DNA of 51,137 bases, taken from positions 1 to 51,137 of the forward strand of contig JAVCCP010000052.1 in assembly GCA_030765405.1 (NCBI GenBank). Reading direction: 5' to 3'. A model generated the notes under the pieces. The model did no database searches. It was not told the DNA's origin and saw only the letters and a program-made list of their open reading frames with translations. The position numbers and the translations under genes are program-made. Every line of letters starts with the position of its first letter. Within the stretch, counting starts at the first letter, position 1. The stretch comes from Candidatus Ancaeobacter aquaticus (lineage in GTDB: Bacteria > Auribacterota > Ancaeobacteria > Ancaeobacterales > Ancaeobacteraceae). Of this stretch, positions 1 through 6,461 are shown piece by piece.

Positions 1-102
1 GAGATAGTCATCTTTATTAAAGAAAGTTTGTTGCCGTCTATTACCCCTCTGGATAATATGATGAGGAATATCAGGTATTATAATTCGTGCTATTCTAACC
101 AT
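1..102 (-). CDS. REP-associated tyrosine transposase (Y1_Tnp), N-terminal part only
   Basis: Reading the minus strand from an ATG at 102 gives 34 codons running off the left edge. They start MVRIARIIIPDIPHH and continue with IIQRGNRRQQTFF, the standard opening of Y1-type REP-associated transposases (RAYT), where the HxxxRG block precedes the HUH metal-binding motif; that motif lies outside the window. RAYTs are single-copy relatives of IS200/IS605 TnpA that act on short palindromic REP sequences. No Shine-Dalgarno sequence precedes the ATG, and the promoter at 110-138 would start RNA almost at the ATG, so the message may be leaderless. Palindromes that could be REP substrates occur at 1410-1514 and 45998-46010. 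Confidence 0.85.
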   Translation of the reverse strand, partial: MVRIARIIIPDIPHHIIQRGNRRQQTFFNKDDYL

Positions 103-109
103 GTTAAGT

Positions 110-138
110 ATTATATTTTAAATAAATAAATTCGTCAA
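110..138 (-). promoter_or_regulatory. Sigma70-type promoter for the RAYT gene
   Basis: On the minus strand a -35 TTGACG (133-138) and a perfect -10 TATAAT (110-115) are separated by exactly 17 bp. The start point would fall near 103, directly at the ATG at 102. Confidence 0.7.
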
Positions 139-173
139 ATAATTTAGTATGGTGTCCCTGAAATACTAACACA

Positions 174-202
174 TTGACAAGTTTTCCGAAATTGACTATA
201 CT
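174..202 (+). promoter_or_regulatory. Sigma70-type promoter for the DUF4143 ATPase gene
   Basis: Plus-strand TTGACA (174-179), 17-bp spacer, TATACT (197-202). Transcription would start near 209, about 30 bases before the ATG at 239. It diverges from the RAYT promoter at 110-138. Confidence 0.75.
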
Positions 203-238
203 CCTAAATAGTAAGACTAATATGGAGTTTATTCCGAA

Positions 239-1396
239 ATGGAAAACATTAAAAGAATACTAAAATTAAAACTTCCAGAAAAGCAATCTGCTTTTTTATG
301 GGGACCCAGAAAAACAGGTAAAACCACGTATCTAAAAAATCATTTTCCGCACAGTTTAATATACGACTTTTTGAAAACAGACTTTTTTTTTGAAATTTCA
401 AAAAATCCAGCACTATTACGTGAACGTATACTCGCAAAAGACAAAGAAATCCTCCAGTATCCAATAATATTAGATGAAGTACAAAAAGTTCCTAAAATAC
501 TTGATGAAATACACTGGTTGATTGAAAATAGGAATTTAAGATTTATTCTCTGCGGATCAAATACCCGAAAACTGAAAAGAGGACATGTCAACCTGCTGGG
601 AGGAAGGGCATGGCGTTTTGAAATGTTTCCTCTGGTAAGCGCAGAAATTAAAAAGATAGACCTTTTACGAGCATTAAATCACGGAATGATTCCAATACAT
701 TATCTGCAAAACGATTACAAAAGATCATTAAAAGCTTATGTTCAAGACTATCTAAAAGAAGAAATCTTTGCGGAGGGGCTAACACGAAATCTTCCCGCTT
801 TCACGAGATTTTTAGATGCCTTTGGATATTCACATGGTGAACTTACAAATTATTCTAATATTGCGCGCGATTGCGGGGTAGATTCAAAAACAGTAAAGGA
901 ATACTATCAAATTCTTGTTGACACACTGTTGGCCGTAAGAATTGAACCTTTTAAAAGAAAGCAATCCCGCCAAATTATAACCAAATCTTCAAAATATTAC
1001 ATTTTTGATGTAGGAATAGCCGGATTTCTAACAAAACGACATCTCGTAGAAGAAAAAGGGGCAGAATTCGGAAAAGCGCTTGAACACTTTATACTCATGG
1101 AAATTGCTGCTTATCGATCTTACAGTGCATTAGATTTTGAAATAAACTTTTGGAGAACAAAGTCAGGAATTGAGGTAGATTTCATATTAAACGAAGGAGA
1201 AATTGCTATAGAAATAAAAGGATCAAGCCGGATTGATAAAAAGGACTTAACCGGACTATCTGCCTTTATGGATACCTATTCTCCAAAAAGATGCATCATT
1301 GTCTGCAATGAAAAGGAAAAAAGACTGCATGGAAAAATAGAGATAATTCCGTGGAAACAATTTCTAGATGGACTGTGGAACAATACTATTTTATAA
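239..1396 (+). CDS. AAA ATPase with C-terminal DUF4143 domain
   Basis: A 385-residue protein of the widespread AAA/DUF4143 family. Residues 22-29 (GPRKTGKT) are the Walker A loop and 76-80 (IILDE) the Walker B strand. The arginine-containing sensor stretch FILCGSN follows near 104. The C-terminal third carries the DUF4143 core, with a D-x(n)-ExK-like arrangement (EVDFILN, then AIEIKGS) resembling PD-(D/E)XK folds. Family members are usually solitary and their biological role is mostly unknown; some sit with mobile or defence genes, as here. GGAG lies 11 bases before the start, a long spacing. It is the only intact plus-strand gene in the window and has its own promoter. Confidence 0.9.
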   Translation: MENIKRILKLKLPEKQSAFLWGPRKTGKTTYLKNHFPHSLIYDFLKTDFFFEISKNPALLRERILAKDKEILQYPIILDEVQKVPKILDEIHWLIENRNLRFILCGSNTRKLKRGHVNLLGGRAWRFEMFPLVSAEIKKIDLLRALNHGMIPIHYLQNDYKRSLKAYVQDYLKEEIFAEGLTRNLPAFTRFLDAFGYSHGELTNYSNIARDCGVDSKTVKEYYQILVDTLLAVRIEPFKRKQSRQIITKSSKYYIFDVGIAGFLTKRHLVEEKGAEFGKALEHFILMEIAAYRSYSALDFEINFWRTKSGIEVDFILNEGEIAIEIKGSSRIDKKDLTGLSAFMDTYSPKRCIIVCNEKEKRLHGKIEIIPWKQFLDGLWNNTIL

Positions 1397-1409
1397 ATAT
1401 ACGGAAAGA

Positions 1410-1514
1410 GTGAGTAAAGCGGGGGCAGAATGGCAGCCTGCGAAATTAATATAAAAATGCGCAGACTAAAGTCTGCGGCTACCTGTGCTTTTTGTTTTAC
1501 CCCGGTTTACTCAC
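1410..1514. mobile_element. MITE-like palindromic element with nested REP-type hairpin
   Basis: Two 15-bp arms at 1410-1424 and 1500-1514 are inverted copies with one mismatch (GTGAGTAAA then a GC-rich end). Between them lies a near-perfect palindrome, 1460-1477, CGCAGACT-AA-AGTCTGCG. Nested inverted repeats of this kind are typical of non-autonomous REP/REPIN or MITE elements mobilised in trans. The right arm coincides with the point where the CoA-binding reading frame at 1511-1612 loses homology. The hairpins may also end transcription from both sides. No transposase is encoded within it. Confidence 0.6.
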
Positions 1515-1612
1515 CGGTTACAGACTTCATGCCCTTTTTCTTTTAAAAGCGTCACGGTCTGATAGGAATACCGATCAGGTTTATTTGACGCTCCTATCAC
1601 TGCCACTTTCAT
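1511..1612 (-). pseudogene. Truncated CoA-binding (YccU-like) protein fragment
   Basis: An ATG at 1612 opens a 33-codon frame beginning MKVAVIGASNKPDRYSYQ and ending at a TGA at 1511-1513. The start is the Rossmann loop of CoA_binding_2 (YccU-like) proteins, normally about 130-150 residues with VIGAS near the N-terminus and a KGHEV strand following, also seen here. The ATG overlaps the stop of the DUF218 gene as ATGA, so the two were translationally coupled. Homology ends exactly at the right arm of the palindromic element, which supplies the stop. No downstream remainder is visible before 1396. Confidence 0.7.
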
Positions 1613-2418
1613 ACATTTACCTCTTTTGGGAATAAAGTATCAGTATATCCCGCGACATAATATGCGATAAGTCCAAGCCATTCGTGAGCAATGGAATTGA
1701 AAAGTCTTATATTTTCAATTTTCGGCCAAAACGATGATGCTTTTATCTTATTATATTTTTCTGTTTTGGTTTTAAAATCTACCGGATATGGTATTACTTT
1801 TACCCCGACCTTATTAAAACAGCCAACTGACCGCGGCATGTGAAATGCGGATGTAATGAGCACCCATCTTCCAGACCTGCTATCAGGTACAGTCTTTGCA
1901 AACTCTACGGCACCTTCATAGGTATTACGTGAATTTCTCTCAGCAATGACCCTATCTTCATCAATTCCAAATTTAACCGCCAGCCTCTTAGCATAATCTG
2001 CTTCCCGCAGACCATTACTTTGATCAAAGGTACCTGACCCACCAACGATGATTAACTTCGCTTCTGGATGCTTTCTTGCAAGAATAACACCCTCAATTAT
2101 CCTGTCCGCATTACCACCAAGCTCCACAAAACCGTCTCGTGATGCTTCCATATGAATAATACCAGCTTCGACAATGATACCCGTAATTTCTTCCGGTATT
2201 TTTCCCTTCTCGATTCTGTTTTCCAATATCTTCGCTAAGTATGGTGTCAACAAGCTCTGTCCGGTTACAAAAATGAGGAGCACTCCAATGCCTATAAAAG
2301 TATTTCCTACCCTTTGCCCTTTTATTAATAAGAAAAAAAGACCTGCAAGCAATAGGATTATAATCACATTGAAAGGATTCACAAAAAACCAGAGTATTTT
2401 AGAAAACACAAAAAACAT
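1609..2418 (-). CDS. DUF218/YdcF-like membrane-anchored protein
   Basis: DUF218 family (YdcF/SanA/ElyC type). Two hydrophobic segments fill roughly the first 60 residues, followed by a soluble alpha/beta domain with the family signatures EAGIIHM, LIIVGGSGTFDQ, SRNTYEGA and LITSAFHMPR. ElyC and SanA relatives act in envelope and undecaprenyl-carrier homeostasis. I choose the ATG at 2418 because AGGTG sits six bases upstream; an in-frame TTG at 2436 would extend the protein by six residues but has no ribosome site. The stop overlaps the truncated CoA-binding gene. Lying next to a polysaccharide/exosortase locus fits an envelope role, but the exact function is unknown. Confidence 0.85.
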   Translation of the reverse strand: MFFVFSKILWFFVNPFNVIIILLLAGLFFLLIKGQRVGNTFIGIGVLLIFVTGQSLLTPYLAKILENRIEKGKIPEEITGIIVEAGIIHMEASRDGFVELGGNADRIIEGVILARKHPEAKLIIVGGSGTFDQSNGLREADYAKRLAVKFGIDEDRVIAERNSRNTYEGAVEFAKTVPDSRSGRWVLITSAFHMPRSVGCFNKVGVKVIPYPVDFKTKTEKYNKIKASSFWPKIENIRLFNSIAHEWLGLIAYYVAGYTDTLFPKEVNV

Positions 2419-2503
2419 TTTAAACACCTGTATCAAAGATTAATCGTCAAAAGTATATTAAAAATAAATCGCACAACGCAAAGCGAAAACCGCAAGCCGA
2501 GCA

Positions 2504-2614
2504 TTATTGTTCGGTATCTTTCATATGTTCAATTATAGGATACATCTCTTTAAAAAACTCTGTCATTGTTTTCATACTACCACTCACGCTTTTATCTATA
2601 TGTGCGGAATTATA
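2504..2614 (-). pseudogene. Remnant of an epsI 3' end
   Basis: Minus-strand codons here read SMKTMTEFFKEMYPIIEHM then KDTEQ and a TAA at 2504-2506, almost the same as the C-terminus of the intact EpsI at 6462 (SMKAMTEFFKDMYPIIKHM). Upstream, the codons NSAHID join two places that lie about 20 residues apart in EpsI, so there is an internal deletion; beyond 2614 similarity stops. No start codon or catalytic region remains. It shows that a second, diverged epsI end lies on the far side of the hicBA and abiE genes. Confidence 0.75.
2514..2527 (-). repeat. 14-bp direct-repeat core, copy 1 (in epsI remnant)
   Basis: GTATCTTTCATATG on the plus strand, ten bases from the stop codon of the epsI remnant. 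Identical copies sit at 3437 and 6472 at the same distance from their stop codons. Confidence 0.7.
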
Positions 2615-2716
2615 AGTGAACTGGGGTATAGAATTATAAATATGTGCCTTCAAGGAAAAATTGCTCTATCTTATTACTAATTTGTTATTTTTTTAATAAA
2701 ACCGTCTCAAATTTCA

Positions 2717-2938
2717 TTAAATTTCAAATTCACTTCTTGGAAGGCCTGATTGGCGAATAATTGATTGTAATGTTCCTATTCGAATTTCTTTATGATTAGG
2801 AACGGGTACAGTGGTTGTTCCCTGAGATGTTCGTTTTTGCATTGCAATATGACTTCCATGCTGCCTTACCTCAATAAAATTATGATTGGCAAGAATTTGA
2901 CAGACATCTCGTCCCGAAAGAATGCGTAATTTACCCAA
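2717..2938 (-). CDS. hicA: HicA-type mRNA interferase toxin
   Basis: A 73-residue HicA (YcfA) toxin, a double-stranded-RNA-binding-like fold that cleaves mRNA. The family opening KLRILSGRDVCQIL and the catalytic-histidine motif GSHIAM near residue 28 are intact. The start is TTG at 2938, supported by the family N-terminus and by GAGGTG inside the end of hicB. It overlaps hicB by 8 bases, so toxin translation depends on the antitoxin gene, which comes first here, the reverse of the E. coli hicAB order. Confidence 0.9.
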   Translation of the reverse strand: MGKLRILSGRDVCQILANHNFIEVRQHGSHIAMQKRTSQGTTTVPVPNHKEIRIGTLQSIIRQSGLPRSEFEI

Positions 2939-3152
2939 CAGCCACCTCTAAATGAGTTATATAAACTTCTTCATGAAATCTTCCTTGTATCTCTTGCCCC
3001 GAAGCTGTTTCTAAAAATAACTGAATCGCTTCAATTAAGTTTTTTCGGGCTTTTTCTATTGTATCACCTTGACTTGCGATATCTAATTCTGGACATAAAG
3101 AAACATATCCATTATCTTCCCGCTCTATAACTGCTGTTAATTGGTATTTCAT
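2931..3152 (-). CDS. hicB: HicB-type antitoxin
   Basis: A 73-residue HicB antitoxin with the partial RNase H-like fold: KYQLTAVIEREDNGYVSLCP is the conserved N-terminal strand, followed by the S/T-x-G-D-T helix region (SQGDTIEKARKNL). Short HicB proteins like this lack a separate DNA-binding domain. I place the start at 3152 because GGAGGG lies six bases before that ATG; the in-frame ATG at 3168-3170 overlaps the ribosome site and would only add MGGGNK. A TATAAT box at 3180-3185 is the probable -10 of the operon; no convincing -35 is seen. Confidence 0.88.
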   Translation of the reverse strand: MKYQLTAVIEREDNGYVSLCPELDIASQGDTIEKARKNLIEAIQLFLETASGQEIQGRFHEEVYITHLEVAVG

Positions 3153-3426
3153 TTTGTTCCCTCCCCCCATTTTTTTATTATTATACTATGCCGGATTTTA
3201 TCATAAAACACATGTACGGCGATATTTTTATTTATAATAGCATAAAATAAGCATTACGTATAATATGGATTTTTCAACAGCTTCTATCCGCTCCCCAGGA
3301 AATTTTATTAACCAATATGCCACATTCGCTTCTTTTAACTTTCTGTTGTCTCGAGATCCATACGCACTATCTATTGAAAGAATTTACTAAATACCACATT
3401 ATTTTTGATAAAACAAAAAACATACT

Positions 3427-4491
3427 TTACTCCTCAGTATCTTTCATATGCACACCTGTCTTTGAACATTGTGCCCTTTTAATCATGAAAAGCGTGTTCT
3501 CGTTTGCATTTTCTACGCAAATCTTTATATCCAAATGACTAGATTGCCATACTCGAAATATCTCATCAGCAAAAGCTTGCCCAACAGTTTTGATCCCTTT
3601 AAAATCGAGAATGATTGTTTTAAAAGCGTCAAGCCCTGTCACTAATCTCCTTGCCTGAGAACGAGAAACGTATTCGACGCCAAGTTGGTAGAGCCGTACA
3701 GTTACCTTTGTTTTGCTGAATTCAAAGCTAGAATCCGTGTATTGCCTGAATATTTCATCAAGGTGCCGTTTTGTGTTGAGGCTGATAGAGAAAACAACTT
3801 TAGTCCCAATACGTTCTTTTATATCCTTTACCACAATATCCTCTAACAGGTTATCAAATATGAGTTTCTTATGAGAACTTTGTATAATGAATATATCAGC
3901 GGCTTTTGAAGTAAAGAATATGCCTTCTCCGCTATGGCTTTCAGGAGCAGTTGTTTGTTTCCCTTTAAGCAAATCCTGTATAGCTTCCATTTCACCATTC
4001 AGGTTTTTCTTACGAATAATATTATTGAAGAGACCTATACCTGTATCTGTTACTTCAAAAGACACAGTATCTTGACCTCGATCAACTGTTGTTTTTATCT
4101 TTTTAGATATGGAATGTTCGATAGCATTGTTGAGCATTTCAAGAAACGCGTAGGATAAGATCCCGGATACATTTTCCGGCATATCTAAGAAAATACCTGT
4201 TTGCTTTTTGATGTCTTTGAGAACAGCGTCTTCTTCTACGGGCTTTTGATTATTTATAAGACTTGTTATGTTAAGTTTCTTTTTTTTCGCTTTAGTAACG
4301 GCCTGTTCTGTTGCCGGAACATATTTTGCATTGTTTGCCTTTCCAATCAAAACGATCTTTCCTTCATCTCTTAATCTTTGAAAAAATCTGTTTACATACC
4401 CCCTCGAAAAGCCCGTTATTTTTACAATCTCAGCGGAACCAACCTCACCTTTTTCATGTAAAGTCTTTAAAATAAGGTTTCTTATATCCAT
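3427..4491 (-). CDS. Winged-helix/HATPase/DUF4325 regulator-like protein
   Basis: Three-part protein. Residues 5-60 form a winged helix-turn-helix (SAEIVKITGFSRGYVNRFF). Residues about 110-215 are a GHKL/HATPase fold with an N-box (EMLNNAIEHS), a G1 box (DTGIGL, 151-156) and a G2 loop (SGEGIF). Residues about 265-345 match the STAS-like DUF4325 domain (TIILDFKGIKTVGQAFADEI). Such proteins resemble anti-sigma kinase/STAS modules; many are fused or paired with an HTH and their role is not established. GAGAGG six bases before the second ATG (4491) favours that start. Twin inverted repeats upstream suggest autoregulation. The last residues HMKDTE are shared with EpsI and look acquired by recombination. 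Confidence 0.82.
   Translation of the reverse strand: MDIRNLILKTLHEKGEVGSAEIVKITGFSRGYVNRFFQRLRDEGKIVLIGKANNAKYVPATEQAVTKAKKKKLNITSLINNQKPVEEDAVLKDIKKQTGIFLDMPENVSGILSYAFLEMLNNAIEHSISKKIKTTVDRGQDTVSFEVTDTGIGLFNNIIRKKNLNGEMEAIQDLLKGKQTTAPESHSGEGIFFTSKAADIFIIQSSHKKLIFDNLLEDIVVKDIKERIGTKVVFSISLNTKRHLDEIFRQYTDSSFEFSKTKVTVRLYQLGVEYVSRSQARRLVTGLDAFKTIILDFKGIKTVGQAFADEIFRVWQSSHLDIKICVENANENTLFMIKRAQCSKTGVHMKDTEE
3437..3450 (-). repeat. 14-bp direct-repeat core, copy 2 (3' end of HATPase gene)
   Basis: GTATCTTTCATATG, same strand and frame as the copies at 2514 and 6472, ten bases from this gene's stop. The flanks differ from epsI beyond the core. Confidence 0.7.
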
Positions 4492-4508
4492 ATCCATCCT
4501 CTCACTAA

Positions 4509-4550
4509 GTATACAACTTTTTATTATTACACAAAGAAATAGTTGTATAC
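4509..4550. promoter_or_regulatory. Operator-like inverted repeat 1 (5' leader of HATPase gene)
   Basis: Perfect 10-bp arms GTATACAACT (4509-4518) and AGTTGTATAC (4541-4550) with a 22-bp gap, just upstream of the start at 4491. From the first ACAACT to the last AGTTGT is 34 bp, identical to the second site at 4590-4623. Confidence 0.65.
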
Positions 4551-4589
4551 AATATCACTAATACAATGAAAAATAGGCCTATTATGTTT

Positions 4590-4623
4590 ACAACTTTAGT
4601 ATATTTTAGAATTGGAAAGTTGT
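4590..4623. promoter_or_regulatory. Operator-like inverted repeat 2 overlapping the promoter
   Basis: Arms ACAACTTT (4590-4597) and AAAGTTGT (4616-4623) bracket the -10 and run into the -35. Arm spacing matches site 1, and the left arm with its flank (GTTTACAACTTT, 4586-4597) matches 11 of 12 bases of the site 1 left arm. Centre-to-centre distance of the two sites is 77 bp, enough for looping by a winged-helix dimer pair. Confidence 0.65.
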
Positions 4624-4626
4624 CAA
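4598..4626 (-). promoter_or_regulatory. Sigma70-type promoter of the HATPase/DUF4325 gene
   Basis: Minus-strand TTGACA (4621-4626), 17-bp spacer, TATACT (4598-4603). The leader of about 100 bases holds operator-like repeat 1. Between this promoter and the abiEii stop (4627-4803) I see no gene, only a 6-bp stem CTGCCG/CGGCAG at 4678-4697. Confidence 0.75.
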
Positions 4627-4803
4627 CACATATAGTTAGAAAAACGTAGTGCGGAACTTATCAGCTATAGAGCAGATCTGCCGTCACGTTGCGGCAGAAG
4701 CCCACCTAATCACATACCAAAAACCGGGCATACGATATATCTATCTGCTGATCAGGCACTTAAAAAGAGTGTCCCGTTTAAATCCGGCCATGTCTAGTAC
4801 AAG

Positions 4804-5670
4804 CTAAGCAACATTAATATTATTACAAACTTCTTGAAAAAATCCCTCTGACCATATTTTCAAAGAAGCTCGATCCAATAATAGATTCTCTACATCAATT
4901 TTGGCCCTATCAAAATCTACGGTCTTAATCTTTTCACGAAGCATTTGTTTTAGGTATTCTTCCGTCAAAGATTCATCCAGCTCAAGATGACCTGTCTGTT
5001 TCATTCTACTTTCCAAATGTTTAATACTAACAGGCACTTTCATTCCAAGATACCAGACTAAATCATACCAGTCCCGTCCCTTTACCCTACTAGCCCACGA
5101 CCTACATAATAAGGCATGCATCTTCCCTGCGAAAAGACAAGGTAGCGTATATGTGTTAACAGAAAAAGGTATTGGTTGAAAAAGATACTTAGCCTCAGTC
5201 TGGAAGTTCCCCGGAGGATTTTTATCAACTTCTAGCTTAATTTTTATTATTTTCTTTGAATGGATTTTTTCTCTTAAAGAGCTCACAGCATCAACAACTA
5301 ACAAATTTTCCAACGTTCCAGCCTTAATAAATGCAGAATCAATATTAGATTCAATCTTCTTCTCTTTCTTTTCAACTGTTGTGTTAAAGCCAAAGCTTCT
5401 CAATTCTTCTTCAAGTGCAGCACAGTAATTTCCAAAAGAAAAATCTTCATCCTTTTTTAAAAGCGAGAAATCTAAATCTTCTGAAAATCTATTAAGTCCA
5501 TATAATATTCTTAATGCAGAACCACCGTAGAAGGCGGATTTTTCAAAAAACTTCGATCGCCAAAGTCCAAGCAATGCTATTTCCTGAACAATTTCTTTTA
5601 AGGCATTTTCGTAGTCATTTATACTCTGACATTTATATTTACCCAACATCACCTTCAAACCCTCATTCAT
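4804..5670 (-). CDS. abiEii: AbiEii-type nucleotidyltransferase toxin
   Basis: A 288-residue nucleotidyltransferase of the AbiEii/AbiGii group, the toxin of type IV toxin-antitoxin/abortive-infection systems. GGSALRI (49-55) and SEDLDFSL (63-70) form the nucleotide-transfer active site with both acidic residues intact. The later RVKGRDWYDLVWYL motif is characteristic of the family. Relatives add nucleotides to tRNA acceptor ends and block growth. The ATG at 5670 has GGAGG seven bases upstream and overlaps the antitoxin stop as ATGA. All key residues are present, so the gene looks functional. Confidence 0.9.
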   Translation of the reverse strand: MNEGLKVMLGKYKCQSINDYENALKEIVQEIALLGLWRSKFFEKSAFYGGSALRILYGLNRFSEDLDFSLLKKDEDFSFGNYCAALEEELRSFGFNTTVEKKEKKIESNIDSAFIKAGTLENLLVVDAVSSLREKIHSKKIIKIKLEVDKNPPGNFQTEAKYLFQPIPFSVNTYTLPCLFAGKMHALLCRSWASRVKGRDWYDLVWYLGMKVPVSIKHLESRMKQTGHLELDESLTEEYLKQMLREKIKTVDFDRAKIDVENLLLDRASLKIWSEGFFQEVCNNINVA

Positions 5671-6290
5671 TTTAATTCCTCCAAAAATTTATAAAGAAGA
5701 CTAACATTTCCTCCATAATACCTGGCTAGTACTTTTACCTTATTCATATCAAACCCCGCAAGAACAGTCTTTTCGATTCGTAAATTATCTAATAAATATT
5801 CTTCTATTTGACACACGTTGTTTATCTTATTCTGAAAATACAACATATCTGAAAGCGCCTTTTCTCTTGTCGCGATTAAAATTGAATGATATTTATCTAT
5901 ATCATGAACAGTTATTCCATATGGATAAATCGAAGAATTTATATATCTATAAGAAAAAGCACCTACTGGAGTATTGAAAAACTTTTTTCTTTTATTAGTA
6001 ATACTTGTCACCGTTTCTACACGCTCTGGAATTAAATCATAATAATAGAGAGCATACTCAAGAGAAATATATGAAGGACCATATATTAAATTCGCCAAAA
6101 CCTCGTTCGAATAAGGCTGTCTAGCCCATTCAGGGCCAAATACGTAAAGTCCTTTCTTAACACGAATAATTAAGCCTTTTTTCAGAAGATCATGTATTTT
6201 AACACGTGGATTTTTGTATTCATGAAGTAAATACTTAAGGAAATTGTAATCAAATTCTTCTGTCAAAATTGAATTTCTAATACTTAACAT
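5667..6290 (-). CDS. abiEi: AbiEi-type antitoxin/transcriptional repressor
   Basis: AbiEi-family antitoxin: an N-terminal winged helix (about residues 1-55 with the wing GLIIRVKKGLYVFG) followed by the C-terminal domain containing SYISLEYALYYYDLIPE and the T-S-x-T region, as in AbiEi_4 proteins. AbiEi represses its own operon and neutralises AbiEii without stable binding in known cases. I choose ATG 6290 because GGAGG lies nine bases before it; an in-frame ATG at 6317 lies inside the promoter -10. Translationally coupled to abiEii. The promoter and a 7-bp inverted repeat lie directly upstream. Confidence 0.88.
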   Translation of the reverse strand: MLSIRNSILTEEFDYNFLKYLLHEYKNPRVKIHDLLKKGLIIRVKKGLYVFGPEWARQPYSNEVLANLIYGPSYISLEYALYYYDLIPERVETVTSITNKRKKFFNTPVGAFSYRYINSSIYPYGITVHDIDKYHSILIATREKALSDMLYFQNKINNVCQIEEYLLDNLRIEKTVLAGFDMNKVKVLARYYGGNVSLLYKFLEELK

Positions 6291-6304
6291 CACAATACGC
6301 CTCC

Positions 6305-6327
6305 AGTATGTTAGCATTCTACATACT
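6305..6327. promoter_or_regulatory. AbiEi operator candidate
   Basis: Inverted repeat AGTATGT (6305-6311) / ACATACT (6321-6327) spans the -10 and start-point of the abiE promoter in a 23-bp site. Characterised AbiEi proteins bind inverted repeats of about this size in their promoters. Confidence 0.6.
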
Positions 6328-6344
6328 TACTGGTTTCTTGTCAA
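6316..6344 (-). promoter_or_regulatory. Sigma70-type promoter of abiEi-abiEii
   Basis: Minus-strand TTGACA (6339-6344), 17-bp spacer, TAGAAT (6316-6321). Predicted start near 6309 gives a leader of about 20 bases before ATG 6290. Confidence 0.8.
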
Positions 6345-6461
6345 GTGAATTTGGAGGGATGAAGATTAGACTTCTAACGTGGCAGGTACTCGGACAATAG
6401 AAATTAGTCAATCAACGACGAACAATGAACGACAAACTATTGATAAAAAAAGTGTTCCGAT

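Noticed and set aside
4640-4651. 12-mer AAAAACGTAGTG found also near 7523 and 16895
   Set aside because: The other two copies lie inside conserved codons of unrelated genes (exosortase LRFF, GT4 LRFY), so chance matching is the simplest explanation.
4627-4803. Possible transposase relic in the 177-base stretch before abiEii
   Set aside because: Short frames on the minus strand are broken by stops and I could not match them to a family; only a 6-bp stem at 4678-4697 is clear.
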